In this document: in pieces, positions 25,148 through 34,021 of the stretch
Layout: every line of letters starts with the position of its first letter
Numbering within the stretch: the first letter of the stretch is position 1
Program-made: the position numbers and the translations under genes
The notes under the pieces: generated by a model
Databases searched by the model: none
What the model was told of the DNA's origin: nothing
What the model saw: only the letters and a program-made list of their open reading frames with translations
NCBI GenBank assembly: GCA_004168015.1
Contig: SEYW01000004.1
Span: 124,001 to 188,000 of the forward strand
DNA from: Methylolobus aquaticus
GTDB taxonomy: Bacteria; Pseudomonadota; Gammaproteobacteria; Methylococcales; Methylococcaceae
Length of the DNA stretch: 64,000 nucleotides
Reading direction: 5' to 3'

Positions 25148-26842
25148 TCAGGTCCGGAATAGCGCGCCGAGTTTCTTGCCCAGCACGGCGCCGGCGCCGA
25201 GCATCGTGATCGTCAGGAAGACCATCGACCAGACGCCGAGCGCTGCGGCCAGCGCCGGGCCGTCGCCCAGCGAGGAGGCGAGCGTGTAGATGGCCTTGGT
25301 GATCGGGAAGTGCGCCGCCTGCTGGGCCAGGATCATCGAGTCGCTGACTTCGAGCATCGCGAACGAGAACGCCAGCAACGCGCCGGCGATCAGGTTCGGC
25401 GTGACCAGCGGCAGCGTGATGCGCCACAGCGCGCGTTCCGGCGAGGCGCCGAGGTTTTGCGCGGCTTCTTCCAGGATGGGATTCACCTGCTGGAAGCCGG
25501 CGGCGGCAGAGCGGACCACGTAAGGCAGCCGCCGCATCGCGTAGGCGACGACCAGCAGCAGCAACGGGTCTTCGCCCAACATGAGCGCATGCAACGGCTG
25601 GCCTTCACGCGACAATGCCAGATAACCGAAGGCCATCACGAGACCGGGCACTGCCAGCGGCAGCATGGCCATCGCATCCAGCAACTGCCGTCCCGGCAGG
25701 GTCGTACGCACCACCACGTAGGCGACGCCGATGCCGAGTACGACATCGAGCAGGGTCGCCAGCGAGGCGTATTTCAGACTGTTCGCGATCGAGCCCAGCG
25801 TCAGTTCGTGGCCCAGCGCCTCCTCGTAGTGACGCAAGGTCAGGGTGTCGGGAATGATCGTCGCGTACCAGTCCTGCGCGAACGACAGCAGGATCACGCC
25901 GAGGTGGGGGATCAGCGCGAGCCCGGTCAGGGTCGCGAACGCCGCCGTGCACAGCAAAGCCCGCGGTGCCGACAGCGTCACGGTCTCGCGGCCGGTCGTC
26001 GCGCGGCCGCCGCCGGTCGCGACGCTGCGCTCGAAGGCCAGTTTGCTGAGCCCGTAGAACAGCGTCGAGAAGAACAGCAAGACGACGACCAGGGCGTAGG
26101 GGAAGGGGTTGTTGCTGAGATCCTTGATCGCGTTGAAGATTTGCACCGAGGTTACGCGGTCGAAATCGAACACCAGCGGCACGCCGAGCTCGGTGAAGGC
26201 CCAGATGAAGGCGATCGCGCTGCCGGCGAAGATGCCGGGCATCGTCAGCGGCAGCGTGATCCGCCAGAACCGTCGCCACGGTGGGCAGCCGAGGTTCGAG
26301 GCCGCTTCCTCCAGCGCGGGGTCGAGGTTTGCCAGGGCCGCGGCGGCGTTCAGGTAGACGATGGGGTACAGGTGCAGCACGTTCATGATGACGACGCCGG
26401 CCATCTGGCCGTTCCCAAGCCAGTCCATCGGTTGCTCGCGGCTCATCAGGCCGAGACCCATCAACAGGCTGTTCAGCGCGCCGGCCTGGCCCAGCATGGC
26501 CTGTATGCCGAGCGCGCCGACGAAGGGCGGCAGGATCAGCGGCGTCAGCACCAGCGAATTGAGCAGGGTCTTTCCCGGAAAATCGAAACGCACGTAGACG
26601 ATCGCGAGCGGCAGGGCCGTCAGCAGACAGCCCAGCGTGGTCCAGGCAGCAATGATGAAGGAGTTGACGAGCCCCTCCCGGTACAAGGCATTCCGGAATA
26701 CTTCCAGCACGAACTCGAGCGTGAAGTGCCCGTCCGCATCGATGAAGGCGCTGCGCAGCGTGCCCCAGATCGGCAGCACGAAGAACAGCGCGAAGAACAC
26801 CAGCATCACCCCGAATACGGTACGGCTCAGGGTCTTGCTCAT
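25148..26842 (-). CDS. ABC importer permease, duplicated (FbpB-type)
   Basis: A 564-residue inner membrane protein with about 12 helices made of two homologous permease halves, as in FbpB/SfuB iron transporters and some phosphonate transporters. Each half has the cytoplasmic coupling loop: EEAASNLGCPPWRRFWRITL (first) and EEAAQNLGASPERALWRITL (second), the EAA motif that docks on the ATPase. The start ATG overlaps the stop of the solute-binding gene by 4 bp (ATGA). It is the last gene of the ATPase-binding protein-permease operon. Confidence 0.88.
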   Translation of the reverse strand: MSKTLSRTVFGVMLVFFALFFVLPIWGTLRSAFIDADGHFTLEFVLEVFRNALYREGLVNSFIIAAWTTLGCLLTALPLAIVYVRFDFPGKTLLNSLVLTPLILPPFVGALGIQAMLGQAGALNSLLMGLGLMSREQPMDWLGNGQMAGVVIMNVLHLYPIVYLNAAAALANLDPALEEAASNLGCPPWRRFWRITLPLTMPGIFAGSAIAFIWAFTELGVPLVFDFDRVTSVQIFNAIKDLSNNPFPYALVVVLLFFSTLFYGLSKLAFERSVATGGGRATTGRETVTLSAPRALLCTAAFATLTGLALIPHLGVILLSFAQDWYATIIPDTLTLRHYEEALGHELTLGSIANSLKYASLATLLDVVLGIGVAYVVVRTTLPGRQLLDAMAMLPLAVPGLVMAFGYLALSREGQPLHALMLGEDPLLLLVVAYAMRRLPYVVRSAAAGFQQVNPILEEAAQNLGASPERALWRITLPLVTPNLIAGALLAFSFAMLEVSDSMILAQQAAHFPITKAIYTLASSLGDGPALAAALGVWSMVFLTITMLGAGAVLGKKLGALFRT

Positions 26843-28545
26843 GGCTTGGGTCCTGCGCTGACGGCCAGGTCGTAGGCGCGCCGGTATTGCGCCCTGAACG
26901 CATCGCCGAGTTCGCGCGCCAGACGCACCTCCTGCACGCGGTCGCGGGCCCGCAGCACTTGTGCGATGCGGCCCACCGTCTGGTCGTAGCTCACCTGGCT
27001 AAGGTCATGGAAGGTGGCCACGGCCGGGGCCGGGAAGCCATGTGCGACCAGGGCCTGCCAGGCCCGTTTCATTTCCCGGTGAGTGTCCGCGCACATCACT
27101 CGAATCAGGAAGCGGATCCCGGCAAAGGCCGGGCCGGTCCATTCCGGGTGATAGACGAAGACCTCACCCAGGGAGTAGGGGCGCTCCGCGGGATCGGTCA
27201 TGAAGCGCCGGTTTTCCTCGGTGTAGAAGTCCTTGCGCACCGGCAGCCGTCGCAGGGCCGTATCGATCGGGCCGCCCGGCGCGCCGGGACGAAAGGCCCA
27301 GAGTTTCTGCCCCTCCGGGGAAAGGATGAAGGCGATGAACGCGGTGGCCAGTTCCGGGTCGGGGGCCCCGCGCAGCATGGCAATAGAATCCACGCTGATC
27401 GACGTGCCGCCCCGGGGTGCCACGAAGCCCACGCGCGAAGTGCCGTCGGCCTGGCGGACGAACTCCTCGGTGGCGCGGCCATAGGAGTCGATCGCCATTC
27501 CGGCCGCGGCGTCGCCCCGTGCCACCTCCAGCGGAATCTTCGCGGCCGAATCGGTGAAATAACGCGCGTTCGCGCTGATGCGCTGGATCATCCGGAGTCC
27601 GGCTTCCCAGCCCCGCCGCACGCCCTCGGCTTCCAGCTCCGCGGCCGGAGCGGTCGCCGAGCCGGGCTCGCGCGACAGGGCCGCGACGGCCTGGTGCATC
27701 TGTTGCTGGATCATCAGTTCGAAGGCCTTGGCGACCGAGCCGCTTTTGGTTGGGTCCGACAGGGCGACCTGGCCGAGCAGGGCCGGGTCGGCGAGATCCG
27801 CCCACTGCGCCGGCTCCGACAGTACACCGAGCCGATGCAGCACGTCCCGGTTGTAGACGATGCCGAAACTCGCGAGCACGACGCCGATCCAGCGCGCCGA
27901 GCGGTCCCGGAACGGCTCGCCGCCGACCTGCGCCGGCATCACCGCCGCCTCGAACCAGTCGGGGTGGTCGGCCATCACCGCGGTCAGGCCGTGTTGTCCG
28001 TCCGCATCATGGGCGACCAGATAGCCGGCATCGGCATGCTGCTGGAAGTCGTAGGAACCGCCGCCGAACAACACATCGACGCCGATGCCGACCGATGAGG
28101 CCAGAAAGGTTTGCCGTGCGTCCGCCCCGGCACCGGACTCGTCCCGCAGCCTGGGATTCGCGAACGCGGCCGCCACCTCCTGCGTCCAGCCCTTGCCGAG
28201 CCGGTTCTGCCATTCATACTGAAAGGCACCGGCGAACTCCGATTTGAGGAACAGCGCGATTTCCGAGGAACCGCCCGGAATGCGCCAGTCGATATACAGC
28301 GCTTCGCCGGTCCGGGCCTTCCAGACCCGGGCGAACGCATGGCCGATCTCCGCGCGAATGCGCTCGTTGTGCGGGGACAGGATCACCAGCCGGCGATCGT
28401 AGGCGATGGGTGCCGTCGTCTCGGCCGACCGCAGCAGGAACGGCCCGATGAGCGTCAGCAGCAGCGCGCCGAGGAGCAGCAGCTCCTTGTGCCGGCTTGG
28501 ATGCGCGGCAAGCGTGCCGGGTGTGGCCGGTTCAGTGGGCTTCAT
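26839..28545 (-). CDS. ABC importer solute-binding protein, membrane-anchored
   Basis: A 568-residue extracellular solute-binding protein of the iron/phosphonate/spermidine class, much longer than the usual 330-350. Residues 18-40 (HKELLLLGALLLTLIGPFLL) form one hydrophobic segment without an obvious cleavage site or lipobox, so it may stay anchored. The binding fold shows LVILSPHNERIRAEIGHAFA, GVDVLFGGGSYDFQQH, ARWIGVVLASFGIVYN, GLAIDSYGR-like AAGMAIDSYGR and ATAFIAFILSPEGQKLWAF. The extra C-terminal 130 residues are helical and unexplained. It starts 6 bp after the ATPase stop. Substrate unknown: ferric iron, an aminophosphonate or another oxyanion are possible. Confidence 0.85.
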   Translation of the reverse strand: MKPTEPATPGTLAAHPSRHKELLLLGALLLTLIGPFLLRSAETTAPIAYDRRLVILSPHNERIRAEIGHAFARVWKARTGEALYIDWRIPGGSSEIALFLKSEFAGAFQYEWQNRLGKGWTQEVAAAFANPRLRDESGAGADARQTFLASSVGIGVDVLFGGGSYDFQQHADAGYLVAHDADGQHGLTAVMADHPDWFEAAVMPAQVGGEPFRDRSARWIGVVLASFGIVYNRDVLHRLGVLSEPAQWADLADPALLGQVALSDPTKSGSVAKAFELMIQQQMHQAVAALSREPGSATAPAAELEAEGVRRGWEAGLRMIQRISANARYFTDSAAKIPLEVARGDAAAGMAIDSYGRATEEFVRQADGTSRVGFVAPRGGTSISVDSIAMLRGAPDPELATAFIAFILSPEGQKLWAFRPGAPGGPIDTALRRLPVRKDFYTEENRRFMTDPAERPYSLGEVFVYHPEWTGPAFAGIRFLIRVMCADTHREMKRAWQALVAHGFPAPAVATFHDLSQVSYDQTVGRIAQVLRARDRVQEVRLARELGDAFRAQYRRAYDLAVSAGPKP

Positions 28546-28551
28546 CGCGGG

Positions 28552-29634
28552 TCAACCCGGCAGCATGACGACGTCGTCGATACGAACGGTCGCCGTGACG
28601 GTCGTTCCGGACGGTTCCAGCAGGGCCGTCGGGTTCATCTGCGTGATCTTCAGGGCCACCCGGTCGTTCAGTCGCAGTTCGTACTGCGCTGTCGCACCGA
28701 GGTACATCGTGTTGTCGATGCACCCGCTGAAGCGGTCCGACGAAGTCTCTCCGTCGTCGGTGAGCCGCAGCGCTTCCGGGCGCAGCGACACCAACACGGG
28801 CTCGCCGGGTGCGGGTCGCCAGCCGGCCAGATGGCAGGATGCGGTCAGCGGGCCGGTATCGGTGTCGACCTCGAACTGCGCGGCTTCGGTGCCGGGACCG
28901 ATGACTGTCCCGGGCAGGATGTTGGTCTCGCCGATGAACTCCGCGACCATCCGGTTGACCGGATTGCGGTAGACCTCGAGGGGTGTGCCGACCTGGACCA
29001 GCCTCCCGGCTTCCATGACGGCCAGCCGGTCCGCCATCGACAGGGCTTCTTCCTGGTCATGCGTCACGTAGATCCCGGTCAGGCCGAATTCCTTGCAGAT
29101 CCGGCGAATCTCGGTGCGCATGTCCAGGCGCAGCTTGGCGTCCAGGTTCGACAGGGGTTCATCCAGGAACAGGCATTTCGGTCGAATGACCAGGGCCCGG
29201 GCCAGTGCGACGCGCTGCTGCTGTCCCCCGGACAACTGCTGGATCCGCCGCTCGCCAAGGCCCTCGAGCTTTACCGCGGCTAGCGCCTCGGCCACCCGCG
29301 CGGCGATCTCCGGTTGGGGACACTTGCGCTCTTCAAGGCCAAAGGCGACGTTCTCCGCAACTGTCATATGGGGCCACAGCGCGTAGCTCTGGAACATCAT
29401 GCCGGTGCCGCGCTGATGCGCGGGCAGATGCGTAACGTCTTCGTCGTCGAAGTGGATCGTGCCGGCATCGGGTGTGTAGAACCCGGCCAGATGGCGCAGC
29501 AGTGTGGTCTTGCCGCAGCCGCTGGGGCCGAGCAGGAAAAACAGCTCGCCGGGTTCGATGCGCAGGTTGATGTCGGCCAGCACCGTCGCCGTACCGAAGC
29601 GCTTCGTCAGTCTGTCTACCGTGATTGCGACCAT
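28552..29634 (-). CDS. ABC importer ATPase subunit (FbpC/PotA type)
   Basis: A 360-residue ATPase. Walker A FLLGPSGCGKTTLLRHLAG, Q-loop MMFQSYALWPHMTV, signature QQLSGGQQQRVALARALV, Walker B CLFLDEPLSNLDAKLR, H-loop IYVTHDQEEALSMADR. Residues 240-360 are a TOBE regulatory domain (LVSLRPEALRL and LGATAQYELRL). It energises the duplicated permease encoded two genes downstream. It is the first gene of the operon, so the promoter should lie in the 29635-29951 gap. Confidence 0.92.
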   Translation of the reverse strand: MVAITVDRLTKRFGTATVLADINLRIEPGELFFLLGPSGCGKTTLLRHLAGFYTPDAGTIHFDDEDVTHLPAHQRGTGMMFQSYALWPHMTVAENVAFGLEERKCPQPEIAARVAEALAAVKLEGLGERRIQQLSGGQQQRVALARALVIRPKCLFLDEPLSNLDAKLRLDMRTEIRRICKEFGLTGIYVTHDQEEALSMADRLAVMEAGRLVQVGTPLEVYRNPVNRMVAEFIGETNILPGTVIGPGTEAAQFEVDTDTGPLTASCHLAGWRPAPGEPVLVSLRPEALRLTDDGETSSDRFSGCIDNTMYLGATAQYELRLNDRVALKITQMNPTALLEPSGTTVTATVRIDDVVMLPG

Positions 29635-29951
29635 CGATGCGGAGTTCCCCTTTACTGCTGCAGGGCTACGCCATCATGCGTAAGGCAGCATGGTAGGGCA
29701 ATCAGGTAGTCATTCGCGACCCCCTGCGTCGCCGCAGGCTGACTGCCGTGGCGCCTTTCGTCTCCGAAAACTGTGGCATTTGCCACACCCGGCTATGGGT
29801 CTTGACTCAGTTTTGGGCGTGTTCGATGGTGCCCACGTAAGCATCCCCTTATCGAACAAGGGAGATACGCTTGGGCACGATTGTTGGATCTATCCGGTCG
29901 TCGCCAAGTCTGACTGCGGCCCATAACTTAAAACGACCGAGGAAAGCCTGA
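29635..29951. other. Divergent intergenic region with a small inverted repeat
   Basis: This 317-bp region must hold the promoter of the ABC importer operon (leftward) and of the small gene at 29952 (rightward). TGTGGC-ATTT-GCCACA at 29772-29787 is a perfect 6-bp dyad. TTGACT at about 29802 resembles a -35 box for rightward transcription, but the -10 at the right distance is poor. GAGGAAAG before 29952 is a good ribosome site. No known riboswitch consensus was recognised. Confidence 0.4.
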
Positions 29952-30197
29952 ATGACCGCCACTGCTATTGCGCCGCTCCGCTCATCTGCTCCCAACCGCG
30001 AATCCGGCAAGCTGTTGCTCGGCACCGGCCTCGCGTTCGCGTCGCTGATCCTGGTGCCGGCTGTCGCCGCTCAAATCGGCCTGGGCGCCAGCCTCACTGG
30101 CGCGCTGCGCATCGCTCTGATGAAGGCGTCGAGCCGCGCCGTCCGGGGTTCCGGCACGGGCGGCGACGACGTCGCCGCATCGTTCAGCTGCCATTGA
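29952..30197 (+). CDS. Small hypothetical protein with one hydrophobic segment
   Basis: 81 codons beginning with an ATG preceded by GAGGAAAG at good distance. Residues 20-50 (LLLGTGLAFASLILVPAVAA, then QIGLGASLTG) are hydrophobic and could be a membrane helix or a signal peptide; the rest is Ser/Gly-rich. I recognise no family. A hairpin (GGAGAG with CTCTCC, 30221-30254) shortly after the stop could end the message. The ribosome site and hydrophobic pattern favour a real gene, but it stands alone. Confidence 0.45.
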   Translation: MTATAIAPLRSSAPNRESGKLLLGTGLAFASLILVPAVAAQIGLGASLTGALRIALMKASSRAVRGSGTGGDDVAASFSCH

Positions 30198-30348
30198 CGC
30201 GACGGGCCAACCGCTCGCGTGGAGAGGGGCGCGGCACCCTGTCGGCCTCTCTCCTACGCATTCGCCCGACGGGTGATGCCAAGACGTCGGCGCAGGGCAT
30301 CAGTCACCGTGATTCGGACGGCGCCTTTCGCAAAGTCCCGGGCATCTG

Positions 30349-31128
30349 TTACGGCCGGTAGCTCTCGATCTTTTGGTCCAGGGTCTGTTCCTGCGGCCGG
30401 GTGGTGAACGAGCCGGTTTCATGGCAGCTGATCAGTCGCTGAGTGCCGCGTTCCCGCCACACCTTCAACGCGGCCCGCACGCTGTCCCAGGCATCCAGAT
30501 TGCGGATGTCGAGCAGGCCGACGCGTTTGTCGACCGCCGCTGACAGGCGTTCGCCGGTCACCGAGTCGAGGTATTCGAGTTCGTAGGCGACGTCGCCGGT
30601 GAACAGTGCCTGCCCTTTGCCTTCCGCGTAAACCGTTGCTGCACCGCTGACGTAGGGGGCGGCCGCACTGATGTCTTCTAGCAGGACGTTCGCCTTTTCG
30701 GCTTCGGTGAAGGCGCCGCGGATGCGCATGACACCGGGGCCGGGGCTGTCGACGATCGTCATTCCGGCATCGGTGACCGTCTGGCGCAGTGCCTCGGCGC
30801 CGAGTGTCCGCAGCATATCCCGATCCTTTTCCTCGAGTTGTTGCAGCGATGACTGATCGCCGCGAGCCCACAAGGTCACAGGATCGATCATCGCCTTTCT
30901 GTAGAGCCGACAGTCGGCTCTGGGATTGCCGTATACCAGGTAGGGTTCATTACCGACTCCACGGCGCATATCCGAGTAATCACCGAGAAATCCGGCCGGC
31001 GTGACGCGGCGTGCCTCCTTGGTCGTGCTGCAGCCGGTCATTGCGATGGCGCCGAGCGCAATGGCCAGTGAAACGGTGACGGCGCTGATCCGCCGCCGAT
31101 ATGGTCGGGGTAGTGGAAGAGTGTTCAT
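30349..31128 (-). CDS. DUF3313-like lipoprotein
   Basis: A 259-residue lipoprotein. The signal peptide ends in AIAMTGC (lipobox). The mature part matches DUF3313 proteins: VTPAGFLGDYSDMR near the start, YRKAMIDPVTLWA, then a domain with MRIRGAFTEAEKANV, VYAEGKGQALFTGDVAYELEY and AWDSVRAALKVWRERG. These are predicted outer-membrane lipoproteins of unknown function. ATG 31128 and ATG 31140 are both possible. It is divergent from the YbaY-META gene about 290 bp away. Confidence 0.78.
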   Translation of the reverse strand: MNTLPLPRPYRRRISAVTVSLAIALGAIAMTGCSTTKEARRVTPAGFLGDYSDMRRGVGNEPYLVYGNPRADCRLYRKAMIDPVTLWARGDQSSLQQLEEKDRDMLRTLGAEALRQTVTDAGMTIVDSPGPGVMRIRGAFTEAEKANVLLEDISAAAPYVSGAATVYAEGKGQALFTGDVAYELEYLDSVTGERLSAAVDKRVGLLDIRNLDAWDSVRAALKVWRERGTQRLISCHETGSFTTRPQEQTLDQKIESYRP

Positions 31129-31421
31129 GGGATTCACCATCGATTCTCACAGGGGGGGAAAGTTTGATGCGTTGCGCAATGAGCCAAGGCCGCGCCGACG
31201 CTTCCGTCGCTTACAGTCTGGTGCAAGTTGGCGAAAACGGGCGCGTTTCGCGCCGCCGGTCACGGGCGAGCGGTCCGCAAGCTCTCTCGTTTCGGGCTTG
31301 CTCGTAGTGGTCGCGGAGACCTGCGGGTTCCCGTGTCGTCGTTGACAAGCTTCTGGAGCGCGGGCACGCTGCGCCTTGCTTGAAGCACTGCCGTTTCTGG
31401 AGACCTTTCGGATAACCCGTC

Positions 31422-32186
31422 ATGAAGCGAAAAATCCTGTTTTCCTTGGTCGCGTGTCTTGGCCTGCCGGCGGCTGGTGCGGTGACGGCAGCAACGCTCA
31501 GCGGCACCGCGACCTATCGCGAGCGCATCGCGCTGCCGCCGGACGCGGCGTTCGAAGCGGTAGTGGAAGATGTCTCCAGGGCCGATGCGCCGTCCACCGC
31601 GATCGGCCGTATCGACCTGAAGCCGGCGGGACAGGTGCCCATCCGTTTTGAGATTCCGTATGACGAATCCCGCGTGCAGGTGGGCCATCGCTACAGCGTG
31701 CGCGCCCGAGTCACTCACGAGGGCCGTTTGTTGTATACCACCACCCGGATGTATCCGGTGCTCACGCCGTCTTCCGGTGGCACAGTGGAGTTGATGATGG
31801 AGCGCGTTTCCCGAACCCAGGACTACAAGCCAGACCGCAGTCTGGCGAACACCTACTGGAAGTTGACCGAACTGAACGGCGGTCCGGTGAAGGTATTGCC
31901 GCAGCAACGCGAACCGCACCTGATCCTGCAGTCCGAGCAGCAGCGTCTGGCCGGTTCCGGCGGATGCAATCGCTTGCTGGGTTCGTACACGCTGCAAGGC
32001 GCGTCGGTCGCGTTCGGCAAGGTGGCGTCGACGATGATGGCCTGTGTCGACGGCATGGAGCAGGAGACGGCCTTCTTCCACACCCTGGAGTCCGTGCGTG
32101 CCTGGAAGATCCGTGGTGATGGTCTCGAGTTGCTCGACGAGTCGGGGCGGGTCGTCGCGCGCTTCGTGGCCGTCGATCTGCGCTGA
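31422..32186 (+). CDS. Secreted protein with YbaY-like and META (HslJ) domains
   Basis: A 254-residue exported protein with a Sec signal peptide (FSLVACLGLPAAGAVTA). Residues 24-130 match the YbaY-type domain: LSGTATYRERIALPPDAAFE, IPIRFEIPYDESRV. Residues 140-254 are a META domain: NTYWKLTELNGGPV, then LAGSGGCNRLLGSYTLQG and TMMACVDGMEQETAFFHTLE, the conserved NxxxGxY and C...E...F signature of HslJ. Both modules belong to envelope stress and heat-shock proteins of unknown activity. It precedes the chagasin-like gene by 20 bp and is probably co-transcribed with it. Confidence 0.85.
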   Translation: MKRKILFSLVACLGLPAAGAVTAATLSGTATYRERIALPPDAAFEAVVEDVSRADAPSTAIGRIDLKPAGQVPIRFEIPYDESRVQVGHRYSVRARVTHEGRLLYTTTRMYPVLTPSSGGTVELMMERVSRTQDYKPDRSLANTYWKLTELNGGPVKVLPQQREPHLILQSEQQRLAGSGGCNRLLGSYTLQGASVAFGKVASTMMACVDGMEQETAFFHTLESVRAWKIRGDGLELLDESGRVVARFVAVDLR

Positions 32187-32206
32187 CCCTGAACCGCGAG
32201 TTCCGT

Positions 32207-32629
32207 ATGCGCCCCGAAAAAGCGCCGTATTGGGCGCTGCTGCTGTCTCTCGTTGCCGTCGGCGCTTGCGCAGCGGTAAAGCCGCTCCCACCCGTACCGG
32301 AGCCAATGGTCGTCAGTGCTGATCGATCCGGCGCCGACTTGGCGCTGGTTCCCGGACAGGAGTTGGTGATCCGCCTGCCGGGCAATCCAACGACAGGTTA
32401 TCGCTGGTCTTCGTTCGGGCCGACCGAGGCTGTGCTGATTGCCACGGGACCGGCGGCGTACGAACCGGACGCCGGAACTTCCCAGCGCGTCGGCGCCGGC
32501 GGCTTCGAGATCTGGCGCTTCGTCGCCGCCCGCGCCGGCACGGCCGAACTGCGCTTCGAGTATCGCCGGCCCTGGGAAACGGGCGTGGCACCCCTTCAGG
32601 TGGTTCGCTATACCGTCAGCGTGCGCTGA
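32207..32629 (+). CDS. Chagasin-like cysteine protease inhibitor (I42) lipoprotein
   Basis: A 140-residue protein with a signal peptide and probable lipobox (LVAVGAC). It keeps the three inhibitory loops of chagasin-type inhibitors: NPTTGYRW near residue 63, GAGGFEIWRF near 104, and RRPWETG near 124. These loops block papain-like peptidases. Its target here is unknown; bacterial versions are thought to guard the envelope against host, predator or own cysteine peptidases. It follows the META-domain gene and precedes mscL by 111 bp. Confidence 0.88.
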   Translation: MRPEKAPYWALLLSLVAVGACAAVKPLPPVPEPMVVSADRSGADLALVPGQELVIRLPGNPTTGYRWSSFGPTEAVLIATGPAAYEPDAGTSQRVGAGGFEIWRFVAARAGTAELRFEYRRPWETGVAPLQVVRYTVSVR

Positions 32630-32740
32630 TTCGTCAGAGAAGCGAGAGGCGTTCTCCAATCACGGATCACCGATATGGTGTTGTAAAATTGGGCCCGGTT
32701 CGCTTGTCTAAACGCGTCACACACCATATGGGAACAGCAG

Positions 32741-33193
32741 ATGCTTGAGGATTTCAAGAAATTCATTTTGAAGGGTAGTGTCGTCGATCTATCCACCGGC
32801 GTCATTATCGGCGCGGCCTTCACCGGCATTGTCACGGCGTTCACGAAAGGGATCGTAGAGCCGGTCATCGCCCTTGCCGGCGGTGGTCCCAGTCCGAAAC
32901 TGACCATCCCGATCATGCAGAAGGTGGTCGAGGTCACCGAGAAGAATGCCGCCGGACAGGATGTGACCCATATGGTCAACAAGCTGATCGAACTGGATGT
33001 CGGCATCATCATCGGTGCGGTCACCAGCTTTTTGATCACCGCAGCGGTGGTGTTTTTCGTGATCATCAAGCCCATGAACAAGCTAGTCGAACTCGCCAAC
33101 AAGAGCCAACCGGAGCCGCCGCCTCCGGAAACGCCGGCCGACGTGCAGTTGCTGACCGAAATCCGCGACCTGCTCAAGTCCCGTACCAACTAA
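32741..33193 (+). CDS. mscL: Large-conductance mechanosensitive channel
   Basis: A 150-residue MscL. It has the N-terminal amphipathic helix (MLEDFKKFILKGSVVDLSTG), the pore-lining first helix GVIIGAAFTGIVTAFTKGIV, a periplasmic loop, the second helix VGIIIGAVTSFLITAAVVFF and the C-terminal bundle ending in LLTEIRDLLKSR. It opens under membrane tension to release solutes on hypo-osmotic shock. A TAAAAT at 32684-32689 may be its -10, without a good -35. A stable hairpin follows the gene. Confidence 0.95.
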   Translation: MLEDFKKFILKGSVVDLSTGVIIGAAFTGIVTAFTKGIVEPVIALAGGGPSPKLTIPIMQKVVEVTEKNAAGQDVTHMVNKLIELDVGIIIGAVTSFLITAAVVFFVIIKPMNKLVELANKSQPEPPPPETPADVQLLTEIRDLLKSRTN

Positions 33194-33204
33194 GCCAGCG
33201 CCGG

Positions 33205-33235
33205 CTTGGTCCGGTTCGCAATCGACCGGACCGAG
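33205..33235 (+). terminator. Hairpin after mscL
   Basis: CTTGGTCCGGT and ACCGGACCGAG can form an 11-bp RNA stem (8 contiguous Watson-Crick pairs, then a U-G and two more pairs) around a 9-base loop, 12 bp after the mscL stop. No T-run follows, so it is a weak or Rho-assisted terminator or a 3' stabiliser. Confidence 0.5.
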
Positions 33236-33392
33236 CAGGGCGATTCTCCAGTACGGGCGGATACTTTCGGTTTGAGTAGGTGACCCCACGCCGAGTAGGC
33301 TCCACGCCAGTGGCTCAATCCCGCCCCGCAGTTCTTTGCGGCGTAGCGCTTTCGTCCGTGAGGGCGCCAGGCGCGCGGTGGGCCCTACAGGG

Positions 33393-33632
33393 TCAAACCA
33401 CGCCGTAGATTTTCCCGACCCATTCGGGGCGCTCGACGTGATCGATCAGATAGTCCACCCACTCTTCACTGCGTTTGCGTTCGATCGGTGCCAGTGCCGG
33501 ATAGGCGCGGCGGTAAATCGCATTGAATTCGTGGATGTCGGTGAGCGTAAAGGGCGGTTCGTGGCTGACAAAGAAGTGATTGATCGCGCCGTAGTTTGCA
33601 GAATGCAGAGCCTTGATCTTGGCAGTTACCAT
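33393..33632 (-). CDS. Small hypothetical cytoplasmic protein
   Basis: 79 residues, no signal or membrane segment, mixed charge: it reads like a folded soluble protein (INHFFVSHEPPFTLTDIHEF, then EEWVDYLIDHVERPEWVGKI). The frame is open much further upstream, but the ATG at 33632 has GGGGGAA 5 bp before it. I do not recognise the family. It stands alone between mscL and a membrane protein gene on the other strand. Confidence 0.6.
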   Translation of the reverse strand: MVTAKIKALHSANYGAINHFFVSHEPPFTLTDIHEFNAIYRRAYPALAPIERKRSEEWVDYLIDHVERPEWVGKIYGVV

Positions 33633-34021
33633 GAATTCCCCCTGGGCGCGCCATCGCGCCATCTTGCTTATCTGGCGTTCACCAGCAGTGACAGTGTCCT
33701 GGCGGTAAAGTTCGTGACTTGATACACACAGGACGATTAAGCAAGCCGAGTGCCACCCGGTAAACACATGAATCGTGTGGAAATTGGCGGGGCGATAGGT
33801 GAATGGGGGGATCTTTTCACCCAGGCATTGGGTATTTTGGCGCACTCTGACCGATGGGTTGTCGCGCGCGATGCTCCCCATGCGCTGCAGGCGCCCGGCT
33901 CCAATCACTAGTTTCATGATCCGGTTCCGGTGTATCGTCCGCTCCGCCTGCGGTGGGGCCAGCACTCTGCCGGCGAATGGGCACGACTCGTTTTTTTTTC
34001 CCAGTCGGGGTGATCTACACC
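33633..34021. other. Divergent intergenic region, no gene seen
   Basis: This 389-bp region separates the small protein gene from the rightward membrane protein gene and should hold both promoters. A run of nine T at about 33993-34001 lies 20 bp before the membrane protein start, flanked by CGACT and AGTCG. Open frames here have no ribosome site or recognisable motif. Confidence 0.4.

Noticed and set aside
25310-26875. Forward open frame of 521 codons opposite the ABC permease (likewise 8213-9787, 6438-7670 and 52221-53618)
   Set aside because: Long antisense frames are expected at this GC content; their Arg/Gln/His-rich translations have no motif, and the opposite strand is clearly coding.
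29772-29787. Sigma-54 promoter or known riboswitch in the importer leader
   Set aside because: The GG and GC elements are not at the required spacing, and no riboswitch consensus was matched; only a small dyad remains.
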